A stretch of 64,000 bases of DNA, taken from positions 682,001 to 746,000 of the forward strand of contig NZ_CP088022.1 in NCBI RefSeq assembly GCF_013373795.3. Reading direction: 5' to 3'. Below, piece by piece: positions 8,977 through 18,956 of this stretch. Below the pieces are notes generated by a model. It was not told where the DNA came from. It made no database searches and worked only from the letters and a program-made list of their open reading frames with translations. How positions within the stretch are numbered: position 1 is the first letter of the stretch; every line of letters starts with the position of its first letter. Position numbers and translations under genes: made by a program. The stretch comes from Bradyrhizobium quebecense (GTDB lineage: Bacteria; Pseudomonadota; Alphaproteobacteria; Rhizobiales; Xanthobacteraceae).

Positions 8977-10035
8977 ATGATCGCTTTCATGCAGTCGATT
9001 TTCAGGCCGCAGCTGGTTCATCGATTTCCACGAGCGGCGATCGGCTCGGTCTGCCTTCTGCTGTTCGTCCGCTTGGCAAGCGCCGAACCCGTCGGCGACC
9101 CAGCCGTGACGCCGGCCGCGCAAGACGGAGGGCCAGCGCAAACGGAAACATCTCGTCCGAATACGAACATCGGAGAGCACAATGGTCAGGCCGACCGGGC
9201 GGCGTCGGACCATCAATCCTCATCCGTTCCGTCGCCGGCGCCACCGCCTTCGAAGCTCGACGGGCCGCAACAATACTGCAAGGCGTTGGAGCAGGCCGCA
9301 TTGGAGAACGGCTTGCCGCCGGATTTCTTCGTCCGGCTGATCTGGCAGGAAAGCAATTTCGATCCCGGTTCGGTCAGTCCGGCCGGTGCCCAGGGCATTG
9401 CCCAATTCATGCCCGGCACCGCGCGCTGGCGCGGCCTGGCTGACCCGTTCGAGCCACTGCCTGCCTTGCAGGAATCCGCCCGCTGGCTTCGCGAGCTGCG
9501 CGCGCAATTCGGCAATCTTGGCCTTGCGGCGGCTGCCTATAATGGTGGCCCGCGGCGCGTTCAGGATTGGTTGGCGGGACGTGGGAATCTGCCGGGCGAA
9601 ACACGCGCCTATGTCAGGATCATTACCGGTAAGTCTGCCGAGGAATGGGCGCAGGGCTCGGTAGAGGACCGAGTCCACACCGACGCTGCCATGGCCTGCG
9701 GTGACATCGTGCGCGGTATGCTCATCAGGGCGCTGCCCGCGGCCCCGAGAGAGGCCGTGGCAATTGCACAGCAGGCGGCGTGGGGACCTTGGGGACTCCA
9801 ATTGGCCGGCGGTCCGTCGCAATCCAGGGTCCTCGCCGATTACCAGCAGCTTCAGAAGCGATTTGCATCCGTGCTCGGCGATCGCGCGCCGCTTGTTCTG
9901 AGAGCGCGTATGGCCGGGCCTGGCTCGGCAACCTGGTATCTGCTCCGGGTTGCCGAGACGACGCGCGAACGAGCCAACCAGCTCTGCGCGCGGCTGGAGG
10001 CAATCGGCGGGCGCTGCCTCGTCTTTCGAAACTAG
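8977..10035 (+). CDS. Lytic transglycosylase with C-terminal SPOR-like domain
   Basis: Exported muramidase of the Slt/GH23 type that would cut glycan strands of peptidoglycan. A signal peptide (IGSVCLLLFVRLASAEP) is followed by a Pro/Ser-rich linker and the SLT domain (about residues 90-220), with FFVRLIWQESNFDP (catalytic Glu), GAQGIAQFMPGTA and AAAYNGGPRRV. The C-terminal 90 residues (WGLQLAGGPSQSRVLADYQQL ... GGRCLVF) resemble a SPOR domain, which would place it at division-site peptidoglycan. The start is uncertain: ATG 8977 is chosen, ATG 8989 and TTG 8953 are in frame. Confidence 0.85.
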   Translation: MIAFMQSIFRPQLVHRFPRAAIGSVCLLLFVRLASAEPVGDPAVTPAAQDGGPAQTETSRPNTNIGEHNGQADRAASDHQSSSVPSPAPPPSKLDGPQQYCKALEQAALENGLPPDFFVRLIWQESNFDPGSVSPAGAQGIAQFMPGTARWRGLADPFEPLPALQESARWLRELRAQFGNLGLAAAAYNGGPRRVQDWLAGRGNLPGETRAYVRIITGKSAEEWAQGSVEDRVHTDAAMACGDIVRGMLIRALPAAPREAVAIAQQAAWGPWGLQLAGGPSQSRVLADYQQLQKRFASVLGDRAPLVLRARMAGPGSATWYLLRVAETTRERANQLCARLEAIGGRCLVFRN

Positions 10036-10133
10036 CTGGTGCATCTCCGCGCCAGTTTTGGATCACGAGCCGTAGCCATCGCCTGGCGCCTTCGCCGGCC
10101 GGATTCTTGACGTTCGGTTGCGCGCCGACGCCC

Positions 10134-10367
10134 CTAGTGCCGCGTTATGCCCCGGTTGAGACTGACCTGAAACAGCGGCCCTTGGTCCGTGCGGATCTCG
10201 AACGCCAACAAACTGTGTTTGTCCAACGGCGGGTTGTCTTTCGCCATGCTGAGCAATGACTGCATCGCTTCGTGGGCAGCAGTCTCCTCGTCGCGCAGCT
10301 CGATACCCTGCCTGTCGGCATAGAGTTCCTCGCCGTTGCGGATGTCGAAATAATAGCGGGTTGCCAA
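10134..10367 (-). CDS. DUF6894-like small protein, TTG start
   Basis: A 77-aa protein beginning ATRYYFDIRNGEELYADRQG, followed by LRDEETAAHEAMQSL and a C-terminal FEIRTDQGPLFQVSL strand. This is the pattern of the small DUF6894 proteins abundant in Bradyrhizobium, whose function is unknown. The start is probably TTG 10367, because AGGGAG lies six bases upstream and family members begin at this point. The longer ATG frame to 10445 adds 26 residues of arginine-rich, non-conserved sequence. Confidence 0.72.
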   Translation of the reverse strand: MATRYYFDIRNGEELYADRQGIELRDEETAAHEAMQSLLSMAKDNPPLDKHSLLAFEIRTDQGPLFQVSLNRGITRH

Positions 10368-10863
10368 TTGCGGCTCCCTCTTTGCGGTGGGAGCTGCCCA
10401 GGCTCTCGAGTGCCGGCGCGCTGAATTCACCCGGCAGCGCCGCACTCTGCGTCAGCGGGTCCGAATTTGCTACTCAACAATGATATCGATTCAAGGAACC
10501 GCTCACGCGCTCGCTCGGGCCCGCTACCGTCTTCCGGCTACGATCTCGAACGCTTGCAGCGCGAGAGATAAATCCCGGAACTGGCAATTGTGCCTTGCAT
10601 AGCTGAGATAAGTGTATACTTGTATTGTATCGACTGGCCTTGAGCCTTGTAGATCGGTCCCAGGGGACCCTTTTTCAAAGACATCGTCGGATGAAAGGGA
10701 AGGCGCAGTGCTATCAGCACTGCGGCTGAAGCTTTCGTCACCTTGTTGATCGGCTGCCGTTTCACGGATGTACTGGAATGGCAGTGCGGCCCGCTCTGTC
10801 ACCGATAGAGCGGGCATTCGTATTTGTGGGCTTGACGTGTCTTCTACCGCGAGAGGTGATCCG
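10368..10863. other. Intergenic stretch without a supported gene
   Basis: About 500 bases between the DUF6894-like gene and the S21 gene. Open frames on both strands here are short and show no recognisable features. The 3' part could be the 5' leader of the S21 gene. I see no clear riboswitch, tRNA or terminator. Confidence 0.4.
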
Positions 10864-11160
10864 TTGCAGGTTCTTGTCAGGGACAACAATATCGACCAGG
10901 CACTGCGCGTTCTAAAGAAGAAGATGCAGCGCGAAGGCGTCTTCAGAGAGATGAAGCGGCGCCGCTCGTTCGAAAAGCCTTCGGAAAGAAAGATTCGGGA
11001 GAAAGCCGAGGCCGCGCGGCGAGCTCGCAAGCTTGCCCGCAAGCAGGCGATACGGGACGGATTGATTGCGGCTCCGCCGAAGAAGCCCAGATTGCTGGCG
11101 CCGAAATTCCCGGCACTCAGTCAATTGGCACCGCGAACCAGCGGCCCCCGAGAGAGTTAG
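10864..11160 (+). CDS. rpsU: 30S ribosomal protein S21 (bS21), divergent copy
   Basis: A small-subunit ribosomal protein of 98 aa. The S21 core is unmistakable: [30 protein letters not shown], then a [23 protein letters not shown] basic helix. The usual start of the family aligns with TTG 10864, which has GAGAGGTGAT directly upstream; the in-frame ATG at 10768 would add 32 unrelated residues. Compared with the common rhizobial form it has RRRSF in place of LRGHY and a Pro-rich tail of about 28 residues ([20 protein letters not shown]), so it looks like an accessory second copy. It is monocistronic. Confidence 0.9.
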   Translation: MQVLVRDNNIDQALRVLKKKMQREGVFREMKRRRSFEKPSERKIREKAEAARRARKLARKQAIRDGLIAAPPKKPRLLAPKFPALSQLAPRTSGPRES

Positions 11161-11957
11161 TCCTCCGTACCGCAATCCTGTTGGAGGGAGCGTGCAAGAT
11201 GAAGCAGCGACCTTATCGAGGCAATGGATGTCTCCAGGAACGCATCTCTGACGAACTCTGTCGTCGGCGAGCCGAAGACCGGGATGTTCGATCGAAGGAC
11301 GAGGTGCGACGGCAGCGTGCGCAGAACCTCGCCGGCACGGCCATCAACGCAATGGCAGATCATTCGGCCAGCCTGATCGATCAGTCTGCCCGCAAGCATG
11401 ATCTGCTGGACGGTCCCAGGGAGTTTCGCTCGTCTCGCCAGGATCGTTGACGAAACGGTCGTGCGGCGGGTCGTGCGGCTTTTTGCCCTGACTGCGAAAC
11501 CGGTTGGCAGGCGACGGGAGTCCCTGGTCGGTGCCGACGGGATCGCGGAAGCCCAATCTCTGATTTGCCCGACGGCGCAAGCCCGCGCGGCAAAAATATT
11601 TCGCATTAACAGAAGTGCAAGGCTCGGACGATTCATGTCGCGAGAACGCGAGTCCATCGCTCCGCGGCCGCGCCACACATTCACTTGTCGTCCCGGCCTT
11701 CGCCAGGACGACAACGATGAGTCCCGCCTGCAACCTCCGCCGCAGAGTATGGGTCCGTGCTTTCGCAGGGACGACGATCGAGGATGTGGGCAATGCCACA
11801 AATTCACTGTCGTCCTGGCGAAAGCCAGGGCCCATTACCCCAAATGCGCATTGCAGCGCGACGCTGGGGCCACGATCTCGTTCACAATCAAATGCGGTGA
11901 TATTGGGTTCCGGCCTTCGCTAGCACGACAATTGCGATGAGGGTGGCGGAAAGCGTC
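11161..11957. other. Gene-poor stretch; no supported CDS
   Basis: About 800 bases between the S21 gene and the acyl-CoA dehydrogenase. Open frames on both strands (11181-11450 plus, 11157-11807 minus) have no recognisable domain and no convincing ribosome binding site. The right half (from about 11680) is made of extragenic repeats listed separately. The left half may be a remnant of a lost gene, but I cannot name one. Confidence 0.4.
11687..11936. repeat. Cluster of REP-like palindromic repeats
   Basis: At least four degenerate copies of a short palindromic unit alternating in orientation. They lie near 11687-11712 (GTCGTCC ... GGACGAC stem), 11747-11775 (GGGTCCGTGCTTTCGCAGGGACGAC), 11807-11841 (GTCGTCCTGGCGAAAGCCAGG) and 11908-11930. 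The unit GTCCTGGCGAAAGCCAGGACCC is a frequent extragenic palindrome in Bradyrhizobium. Here it fills the space between the S21 region and the acyl-CoA dehydrogenase. Confidence 0.7.
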
Positions 11958-13736
11958 CTACCCCGCCAGCACCGCATCCGCGCCGGTCACCGCCTCGGCG
12001 CTCTCCGTCACCGTCTTCTCCAGCGACGGCGCCTGCACCGAGATGTTCTCGGCGAAGAAGCGCGCCAGTGCGACGTAGCGCTGCGGCTCGGCGTCGCCGT
12101 TCGCCTTGGCGGCCAGCGCCTCGCCGGCAAGCATGCAGCCGCCGAGCGTGGCGCCGAACAGCCGCAAATAAGGCGTCGCGCCGGCCAGCGCCTCGTTCGG
12201 CGCCGAGGCCAGCCGCTCGAGCAGCCATTTGCTGGTGCGTTCGAGCGCGGCATGGGCGTCACGGAGCTTCGTGCCGGTGGTGCCGAATGCCGGATCGTTG
12301 GAGGTCTCGACCTGCTTGATGGTGGCGGCGAGCTCGTCGAGCAGCGCCCACACCGAAGCACCGCCATTGGCGCCGAGCTTGCGGGTGACGAGGTCGATCG
12401 ACTGGATGCCGTTGGTGCCTTCATAGATCGAGGTGATGCGGGCGTCGCGGTAATGCTGCGCGGCGCCGGTCTCCTCGATGAAGCCCATGCCGCCGTGGAC
12501 CTGCACGCCGAGATAGGCGACCTCGTTGCCGATGTCGGTGGAGAACGCCTTGGCGATCGGGGTCAGCAATGCGCCGCGTGCCGCGGCGTCCGCGCGCACC
12601 TTGGCGTCCTTGGCGCGCACCGAGACGTCGAGCGCGACCGCGGTGGCGTAGCAGATCGTGCGCGCCGCCGCCGTCATGCTGCGCATCTGCATCAGCATGC
12701 GCTTGACGTCGGGATGCACGATGATCGGATCCATCCCGTCGCCCTTGTGGCCGATCGCTTTTCCCTGGCGGCGCTCCTGCGCATAGGCTAAGGCCTGCTG
12801 ATAGGCGCGGTCGGCGATGCCGACGCCCTCGAGGCCGACGCCGAGGCGGGCCTGGTTCATCATCGTGAACATGCAGCGCATGCCCGCGTTTTCCTCGCCG
12901 ATCAGAAAGCCGATCGCGCCGCCCTTGTCGCCCATGGTCATGGTGCAGGTCGGCGAGGCGTGCATGCCGAGCTTGTGCTCGACGCCGGAGGCATGGATGT
13001 CGTTGCGCTCGCCGAGCGAGCCGTCGGCATTGACCATGAATTTCGGAACCAGGAACAGCGAGATGCCCTTGGTGCCAGCGGGCGCATCGGGCAATCGTGC
13101 GAGCACGAAGTGCACGATGTTGTCGGTCATGTCGTGCTCGCCATAGGTGATGAAGATCTTGGTGCCCTTGATGCGGTAGGTGCCGTCGGGTGCGCGTTCG
13201 GCGCGGGTGCGCAGCGCGCCGACGTCGGAGCCGGCGTTGGGCTCGGTGAGCTGCATGGTGCCGGTCCATTCGCCGGTGACGAGCTTCTCGAGATAGGTCT
13301 TCTTCAGCTCGGCGCTGCCATGGGCATCGAGCGCCTCGATCGCCGACAGCGTCAGCAGCGGGCAGAGGCCGAAGGCGACGTTCGATGCGCTCCAGATCTC
13401 GGTGCAGGCGGCGTTGATCGCGAGCGGCAGGCCCTGGCCGCCGAATGCTTCCGGTCCGGACACCGCGTTCCATCCCGCGGCGGTCCAGCGCTGATAGGCG
13501 TCGGGCCAGCCGGGCGCAGTCGTCACCTTGCCGTTGTCGAGCTTGATGCCGTGCTCGTCGCCGACCTTGTTCAGCGGCGCCAGCACATCGGAGGCGAACT
13601 TGCCGGCTTCTTCCAGGACGGCAGCCGTGATGTCGCCGTCGAAATCGCCGTAGTGGCCGGCCGCCACGGCGGCAGCGAGCCCCGCGCCATGATTGAGGGA
13701 CAGCAGGATATCGTTGATCGGCGCACGGTAGGTCAT
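11958..13736 (-). CDS. Acyl-CoA dehydrogenase (long form)
   Basis: FAD-dependent acyl-CoA dehydrogenase of 592 aa, the long form with a C-terminal extension. Signatures include MQLTEPNAGSDVGALRTRAE, KIFITYGEHD, LARLPDAPAGTKGISLFLVP, RCMFTMMNQARLGVGLEGVG and YLGVQVHGGMGFIEETGAAQHYRDARI, with IYEGTNGIQSIDL carrying the catalytic Glu region. It catalyses the first step of beta-oxidation of a medium or long acyl-CoA and passes electrons to ETF. The start at ATG 13736 (MTYRAPINDILLSL) is the usual one for the group. It is monocistronic, and upstream lies tRNA-Gln on the other strand. Confidence 0.93.
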   Translation of the reverse strand: MTYRAPINDILLSLNHGAGLAAAVAAGHYGDFDGDITAAVLEEAGKFASDVLAPLNKVGDEHGIKLDNGKVTTAPGWPDAYQRWTAAGWNAVSGPEAFGGQGLPLAINAACTEIWSASNVAFGLCPLLTLSAIEALDAHGSAELKKTYLEKLVTGEWTGTMQLTEPNAGSDVGALRTRAERAPDGTYRIKGTKIFITYGEHDMTDNIVHFVLARLPDAPAGTKGISLFLVPKFMVNADGSLGERNDIHASGVEHKLGMHASPTCTMTMGDKGGAIGFLIGEENAGMRCMFTMMNQARLGVGLEGVGIADRAYQQALAYAQERRQGKAIGHKGDGMDPIIVHPDVKRMLMQMRSMTAAARTICYATAVALDVSVRAKDAKVRADAAARGALLTPIAKAFSTDIGNEVAYLGVQVHGGMGFIEETGAAQHYRDARITSIYEGTNGIQSIDLVTRKLGANGGASVWALLDELAATIKQVETSNDPAFGTTGTKLRDAHAALERTSKWLLERLASAPNEALAGATPYLRLFGATLGGCMLAGEALAAKANGDAEPQRYVALARFFAENISVQAPSLEKTVTESAEAVTGADAVLAG

Positions 13737-13956
13737 GGCGTTACTCCCGACGAGGCGTTTGGAAATTGTCTTCCCATGAAACCAGTGGCCTCTCAACTGT
13801 CCGAGCGGACATCGCCCGGTCTGTTTCGGCCACCGCGGCGTCGCCCTATAATAAGGGTGCCGGCATCAACCTGCGGCTTTCCTGCGTTTTCGCGCGCCGC
13901 CCTGTTGAAAAGGCCGGACTCACCCTATAGACCGGCGTGGCCTTCGATCGGCGCGT

Positions 13957-14031
13957 TGGGGCGTAGCCAAGCGGTAAGGCAGCGGATTTTGATTCCGCCA
14001 TTCGGAGGTTCGATCCCTCCCGCCCCAGCCA
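13957..14031 (+). tRNA. tRNA-Gln (anticodon UUG)
   Basis: A full cloverleaf can be drawn. The acceptor stem is TGGGGCG (13957-13963) with CGCCCCA (14021-14027). The anticodon arm is GCGGA-TTTTGAT-TCCGC (13982-13998) with anticodon TTG at 13989-13991. The T-arm GGAGGTTCGATCCCTCC is present, with discriminator G and an encoded CCA at 14029-14031. An integrase pseudogene begins within 300 bases, so the gene is a likely past integration site. Confidence 0.95.
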
Positions 14032-14297
14032 GGTCGTCCTACCGGCCTGAAAATACTGACGAAATCGGCCTAGCTAGGGAGTTGCTGCACAGCTCTGCGA
14101 CACCTGACTGCCGCACAGGGGTGTATTTCGTGATGGCTGTCCGCATCTTTCGCCGTGACGCCGTGTATTGCTGGCGGCGACGACCGCCGCGCGCGCTTGC
14201 CAATTTCCTGAACCGTCCGCATCTTTTCTGAGCCTGAGAACGACAAGCTGCGTGGTGGCGCGTCGGCTGGCTGTTCAGCTTGACCTGATCCTGGAAC

Positions 14298-15879
14298 ATG
14301 CCCGCGATGCTCGCCGAAGGCGCCAACCTGCACCTGCCCCCGTCCCAAATTGAGACAATGCTGCAGGGCGTCGTCAGCCGACATCTGGCGAAGCTGGGGC
14401 GCGTTGCACTTGCCGCAAAATGCGCACGCGGGTTCGACCCGGAACGGGCGCCGATGGACGACAAGCGGGCGTTTTGGACCTACGCCCTGTTGGACGCGCA
14501 GGGCTCTACGGCGGTTGTACGAGCGGAGGATCGGATCCGGATGGGGGCTGACGGCCTCTCTGACGCGGATATCGAGGCCGTGCAGAATCATTTGGCCATG
14601 CTCCGAACGAATGATCTGGTTCCGACGAATCGCCATATCCTCAGCACCTGATCGAGACGATTGATGCTAGCCCGACCGCTATGAACATCGACGTTGCGCG
14701 AGGGACGTACTTCCGCGGAATGAAGCTCGCCTTGGCCGAAATCGACCGACGCTATGGGGGTGATCGCGTCGAGGATGAAGGCTTCGTGGATCGCATACTT
14801 CTGTCGAAAAGCGATCCACGGCAGCAGGTCTTGCCATCCGAGGCGGACAGCCATGTCCGCCACAGCGATCCACCAAAGGCTGCGAGCCGTCTCCCCCAGT
14901 CCGTTCCGATGACCGATCTCTCGAAGTTCGCAGATGATGTCATCCTGCATAATGCCAGAGACGACCATTGGGATGACAAGACCCAACGGCAGGCGTCGAT
15001 TTCATGCGTCCAGAGGTCTACAGGTACTTACGGCAAGTCGGGGAACGATAATATGATCGGACTATCGCCGAGCTGCGCGCTATCGCTCTGCAGCGCAATC
15101 CGAAGGATCGTGGGATCGCCGGCGACACGCTCAATCGTCACCTTACATTCCTTGCTCAGATCTTCCGGCACGCAGTTGCGCGCGGGATTGACGCACTCGC
15201 CGAGATCGAACTCGTTGCGCTTCGGTCAAAGGATAAGAAGAAGCGCGCACGGGACGAGAGGGCCAAGTTGCCGCTTGACCAGGCTGCGGCGATCTTCGGC
15301 ACATCTCCATTTCACAGTTGTGCAGGTTGGAACGCGTTGGCAGAGCCGGGTCCTGACGGACTGAACCAGATCTTTCATTGCGCTCACTACTTCGTACCGA
15401 TCCTCATCTACTACACCCGCTGTCGCCGCGAAGAATTGTGCGGGTTGATGGTGGATGACGTCATCCTCGACAATGGCGAAATTCCCTATCTCCATATTGA
15501 GAAGAACGAACGGAGGCGAATCAGATCCCTCAGTCGCAGCGGAACGTCCCCTTGCATGCGGAGGTGCTCCGGCTGAATTTAGCCGCCTACGTCGAGGCGA
15601 TTAAGGTGCTCGGCCACAAGCTGCTATTCCCTGATCTTTACTCGCGTGCATCACCGCTGGGTGACCGTATCCGTCCGCGCGACGGAGGAAAGTTTGGGGG
15701 CTCATGGGATGCGGCATCCGTTCGGTGCGCGACTCAAGAAGAAATTGGTGACGGAGGAGGATCGCGCCGATCTGCTTGGACACGGCGGCCATAGCGAGAA
15801 CAGCGAGCGCTACTGCGAACCGCACGAGAACGCAACGTTGTACGGGTTCGTTCAGAAGCTTCAAAGCTTCTGGTGGTAA
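14298..15879 (+). pseudogene. Tyrosine-recombinase/phage integrase, multiply frameshifted
   Basis: Remnant of a tyrosine recombinase of the type that inserts islands at tRNA genes. Family-like sequence runs in successive frames: an N-terminal segment (14298-14651, SRHLAKLGRV and NHLAMLRTNDLVPT), then from 14648 LIETIDASPTAMNIDVARGTYF up to KFADDVIL. It then jumps to IAGDTLNRHLTFLAQIFRHA, to ARDERAKLPLDQAAAIF and HYFVPILIYYTRCRREEL (catalytic-Arg region), then NLAAYVEAIKVLGHKLLFPDL, and last MRHPFGARL and DLLGHGGHSENSERY. At least four frame changes are needed to read it, so it is inactive. Its position directly after tRNA-Gln suggests it brought in the neighbouring island. Confidence 0.82.
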
Positions 15880-16334
15880 CAGCTGAGCCGAAGCCCCAAG
15901 AGGGGTCGGAAGCGCCGAACCTCAGGGCAATCAACTGTCTTTGATTAATTAAGCAATCTGAACCTAATCGGCACCATCTAGACCGGGAAGGAAGGTGAGT
16001 GCGATGGATGCCCTCGACCTGTCAGGATCACTTCTCGAACTCTTGAGTGGCATGTCCGATTTTGGAGAGACAAAGGGACAGGGCTGAGGTCGCTGCGGCT
16101 GACGGCTAGCAGGGTTTGATGTCGGCACTGCTTCGCAGATACTGTGCCTTCTTGGAGGTCGTCGCCTTGTCAAATCGCCTGTGCCGTTTGCCAATTTTTC
16201 CGGTGTCCTCCGGGTGAGTGTGCCATGGCCACGATTGCAATGGCCACAGTCAACGAGATCGTTGATGAGCCGCGTGAGCTGGCTGAGTGTGAATCGGCGT
16301 TGAACCGATAAGGGTGACAAAATGAGAAGCCCAG
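15880..16334. other. Intergenic stretch after the integrase remnant
   Basis: About 450 bases with no supported gene. A segment around 16136-16200 (TCGCAGATACTGTGCCTTCTTGGAGGTCGT on the plus strand) resembles one at 33917-33975, beyond the other end of the acylation locus. On the minus strand it reads as a degraded coding-like stretch. Probably remnant mobile sequence. Confidence 0.4.
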
Positions 16335-18956
16335 CTAACAAAATGGCCGGAGATCTATATCGATTTCTACCTCGTTCATTTCTAACTCTATAAGATCGCC
16401 GCGCGTTGGAGCGCAAGATCCCGCCTTTATGGCCGCTATTGAACCCCGTTTGACGCCGCTAAAAACGTAAAAACCCGCAGCGTCGGTAACCGTTTGTCTT
16501 TTTAAACCATCAAAATCCCCAGTGACGGTCACTCCAGCAGCTGCCTTGCCGGCAAGTCCCGTCACACGACCAGCGGCCACGACGGTTTGGTTCCGGGAAA
16601 CTCCGTTCGCGCTGGGTCGAAGTGTCTTCAAGTCGCCAACTTCCAAAATGTCGCCGGGGCGAGCATCCTTCAATTGAACCTCGACGCTTTCGATTCTTCC
16701 GAGAACAAGGGGTAGGCGCCGTCCAACCCAATCCTCAGACCATCGCAAGCTATGCTGAGGAATCGTCGTCGACTGCCATTGCTGGCCAGAATTGTGCTGA
16801 TCAAATATTGCATAGGAATTGCCGGGTGCCAGTGCAGGCGGAATAACGTCGGTAAACTCCACATGTGTTGCGTCCGCACGCTTAAAAACAATCGAGGCGT
16901 GGCCTGATGGAGCGGCCCCGTCATCCCTTCGTATGCGGTAGGAAAACGCAATATGCGTGGCGTTAAACACCGACAGCGAGTTCATGCCAAAGCTAACCGA
17001 GGCGACGTTTGATTGCGCAATTAATTTGGCAAATGCGGAGGGTCCGGAAGATTCTTGCCCCGAGATCCATTCGTATTGTCCCCCAGTCGAGGAGATGCGA
17101 GCAGAATGCTCCGGCGCTACCTTTCCCAGAATAATTGTTGGCGTATTGTCGTCTACGACGGTGATCGATTGGCGCCCTGACTCGTCGGCTGGATTGCGGA
17201 CGAAAGAAGTAATCGGTTCGCCATCGATGGACACCGTGGCGGCGCCGGAATCTTTCACAAAAACAGTAAGTCCGTTCAGGTCGCGCGTGCTCGCAGCACG
17301 ATCAGGAAAAACGGTTCCAAGTACCGGGTCAAAATATGATCTAATTTGAACGGCAGACGTGTGCGGATCGACGGTAAGATGGTCACCGATGCCGGTGCGA
17401 AGAATATTGTAGTTTGCCCATACGCCTGCCGCTGGAACCCAGACCCGCTGTCCGAACGGGTGATTTGCGGTGGGATCGTAGTAGTGCATTGAGAGCTCTG
17501 CGAAAGCGGCCATGGTCGCCGGACCGAAAGGTGACTCCGTCGTTGCGTGGAATGTCGGATCGAAGCGCGTGGTTCCGAAATGGGTATACCAATTGTGCTC
17601 GACTGTACGACCCTTACTGACCAGGGCCAAGCTCAACGCAATGAGCCCGCCGCTCGTTGATCCCTGGTCTGCTTGCCGGCAGTAGACATTTTCGCGACAC
17701 AAAAAACGCTGCGCGTCGAAGTCAGCCATAGCGGGGTCGAGTTCGGCCAGCATCTTCGGAACATCCGAGAGGGGGCTGCCTAAAGCGCCGAAATCGCCAT
17801 GTGTTTTTACAAGCGCGTAGAACCCGGCGAAGCTTTCGAATGCGGCAGGAATTTGCGAAGCAAAATTGACGGTTTCCTGATGGGGAGGGTTGTAGATCGC
17901 CGTGACACTGCGAATCCCCAATTTTTTCAGGATGTCCGCGTGATAGGCGTCGCTTCCTTTTCTGGCGGCCAATCCTTCCATGTCGCGGCGCACGACATCT
18001 TTCCCCGGCCCCTGATCGAGAAGGTCGCCGCGGTGGTAGTGTGGTCCGGGACCTTCAAAGTCTGGATGGTACGTGACCCCGCCGTGTCCAGTGGCTATTG
18101 ATGGTCTTATGTTCATGTATTCAAGAAATGGAATTTGCGCCAAGACCGAATAGCGGCTGAAATTGTCCCTCTCGATTCCAGTAATCCTGGTATCGCATCC
18201 GGTGGTGCAAGAGGGAGCGCGCAGAAGCAGCGCGGTTACGGCCGGTAACGGTGCGGAGACGTCGTTGATCCGCGAACCAAGAGGCCATTCTTCATTCAAA
18301 ACCAGCGTTATGGTGCGAGGCGTCTGCGTCTTGGCGTCGCCGTCGCTCTCCATGCTTCTGATGACGTTATTGGTATAGCTTGATGAGGAGCCGTCAGCAA
18401 AGCGGACTTCAATGGTCAGATCCTGCGGCGCCGTTCCATCCAGCAGAAGCCGAAGTTGCTGATACCCTCGGCGATGTTCGAAGCTCTTCAACCACGGAGC
18501 ATCGGGGGGCGAAACCTCGGTCGAACTGCGCGAGAGTTTCACCGGCTCGGGAAATGCTGCTTTATACTGAGGCACCATATCATCCGACCATGAATGCAGA
18601 TGATCGATATTGCCCCGGTGCCATTCTCGAGTAAGCAGTTCGAATACCGGCAGGTTGTCAACCAATGAAGGCTGTCTGTTCAATCCGCTGAAAGAGTCGA
18701 AAAAGGCTCCCACATCGGGTAGTCCGCTGGAGCTGCTCACCCAGACACTATCGGAAATAGGTAGTCCCAGATCTTCGTTAAGGAACCTGTGAATGGCTGC
18801 CTCGTGCCATGGCGCCTCGTAGTCGGCGTCGCTGGAGATGGTGACCATCTGACCGAAGGGAAACGGCAACCGGCGAAGATCAGAGCTCGCTGCGTCAGCT
18901 GAGCCGCAAAGGCTCGTGCACAGGATCACGCACAGAATCAGAAATCGCACGTTCAA
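16335..18956 (-). CDS. Large secreted deacetylase-like protein with C-terminal regulatory-like domain (copy A)
   Basis: An 873-aa exported protein (signal peptide LILCVILCTSLCGSADA). I do not recognise a named family, but the layout resembles a polysaccharide-deacetylase-type enzyme: an early acidic motif TISSDADYEAPWHEAAIHRF, then HRGNIDHLHSWSDD, SIATGHGG and HNWYTHFGT. These His/Asp motifs are all kept in the paralogue at 29018. Residues about 620-790 look like beta-sandwich domains, and the last 80 residues (GRVTGLAGKAAAGVTVTGDF ... AGFYVFSGV) look like a carboxypeptidase-regulatory-like fold. The ATG overlaps the stop of the upstream SGNH-like gene by ATGA, so the two are translationally coupled. 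A role in trimming or modifying an exopolysaccharide is inference. Confidence 0.72.
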   Translation of the reverse strand: MNVRFLILCVILCTSLCGSADAASSDLRRLPFPFGQMVTISSDADYEAPWHEAAIHRFLNEDLGLPISDSVWVSSSSGLPDVGAFFDSFSGLNRQPSLVDNLPVFELLTREWHRGNIDHLHSWSDDMVPQYKAAFPEPVKLSRSSTEVSPPDAPWLKSFEHRRGYQQLRLLLDGTAPQDLTIEVRFADGSSSSYTNNVIRSMESDGDAKTQTPRTITLVLNEEWPLGSRINDVSAPLPAVTALLLRAPSCTTGCDTRITGIERDNFSRYSVLAQIPFLEYMNIRPSIATGHGGVTYHPDFEGPGPHYHRGDLLDQGPGKDVVRRDMEGLAARKGSDAYHADILKKLGIRSVTAIYNPPHQETVNFASQIPAAFESFAGFYALVKTHGDFGALGSPLSDVPKMLAELDPAMADFDAQRFLCRENVYCRQADQGSTSGGLIALSLALVSKGRTVEHNWYTHFGTTRFDPTFHATTESPFGPATMAAFAELSMHYYDPTANHPFGQRVWVPAAGVWANYNILRTGIGDHLTVDPHTSAVQIRSYFDPVLGTVFPDRAASTRDLNGLTVFVKDSGAATVSIDGEPITSFVRNPADESGRQSITVVDDNTPTIILGKVAPEHSARISSTGGQYEWISGQESSGPSAFAKLIAQSNVASVSFGMNSLSVFNATHIAFSYRIRRDDGAAPSGHASIVFKRADATHVEFTDVIPPALAPGNSYAIFDQHNSGQQWQSTTIPQHSLRWSEDWVGRRLPLVLGRIESVEVQLKDARPGDILEVGDLKTLRPSANGVSRNQTVVAAGRVTGLAGKAAAGVTVTGDFDGLKRQTVTDAAGFYVFSGVKRGSIAAIKAGSCAPTRGDLIELEMNEVEIDIDLRPFC

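Noticed and set aside
11157..11807. A 216-codon minus-strand frame
   Set aside because: Half of it reads through the palindromic repeats, and the remaining part shows no domain or ribosome binding site. It might hide a gene remnant, but I cannot support it.
12960..14231. A 423-codon plus-strand frame running from the acyl-CoA dehydrogenase over tRNA-Gln
   Set aside because: It is antisense to the dehydrogenase and crosses a tRNA gene, so it cannot be a real gene.
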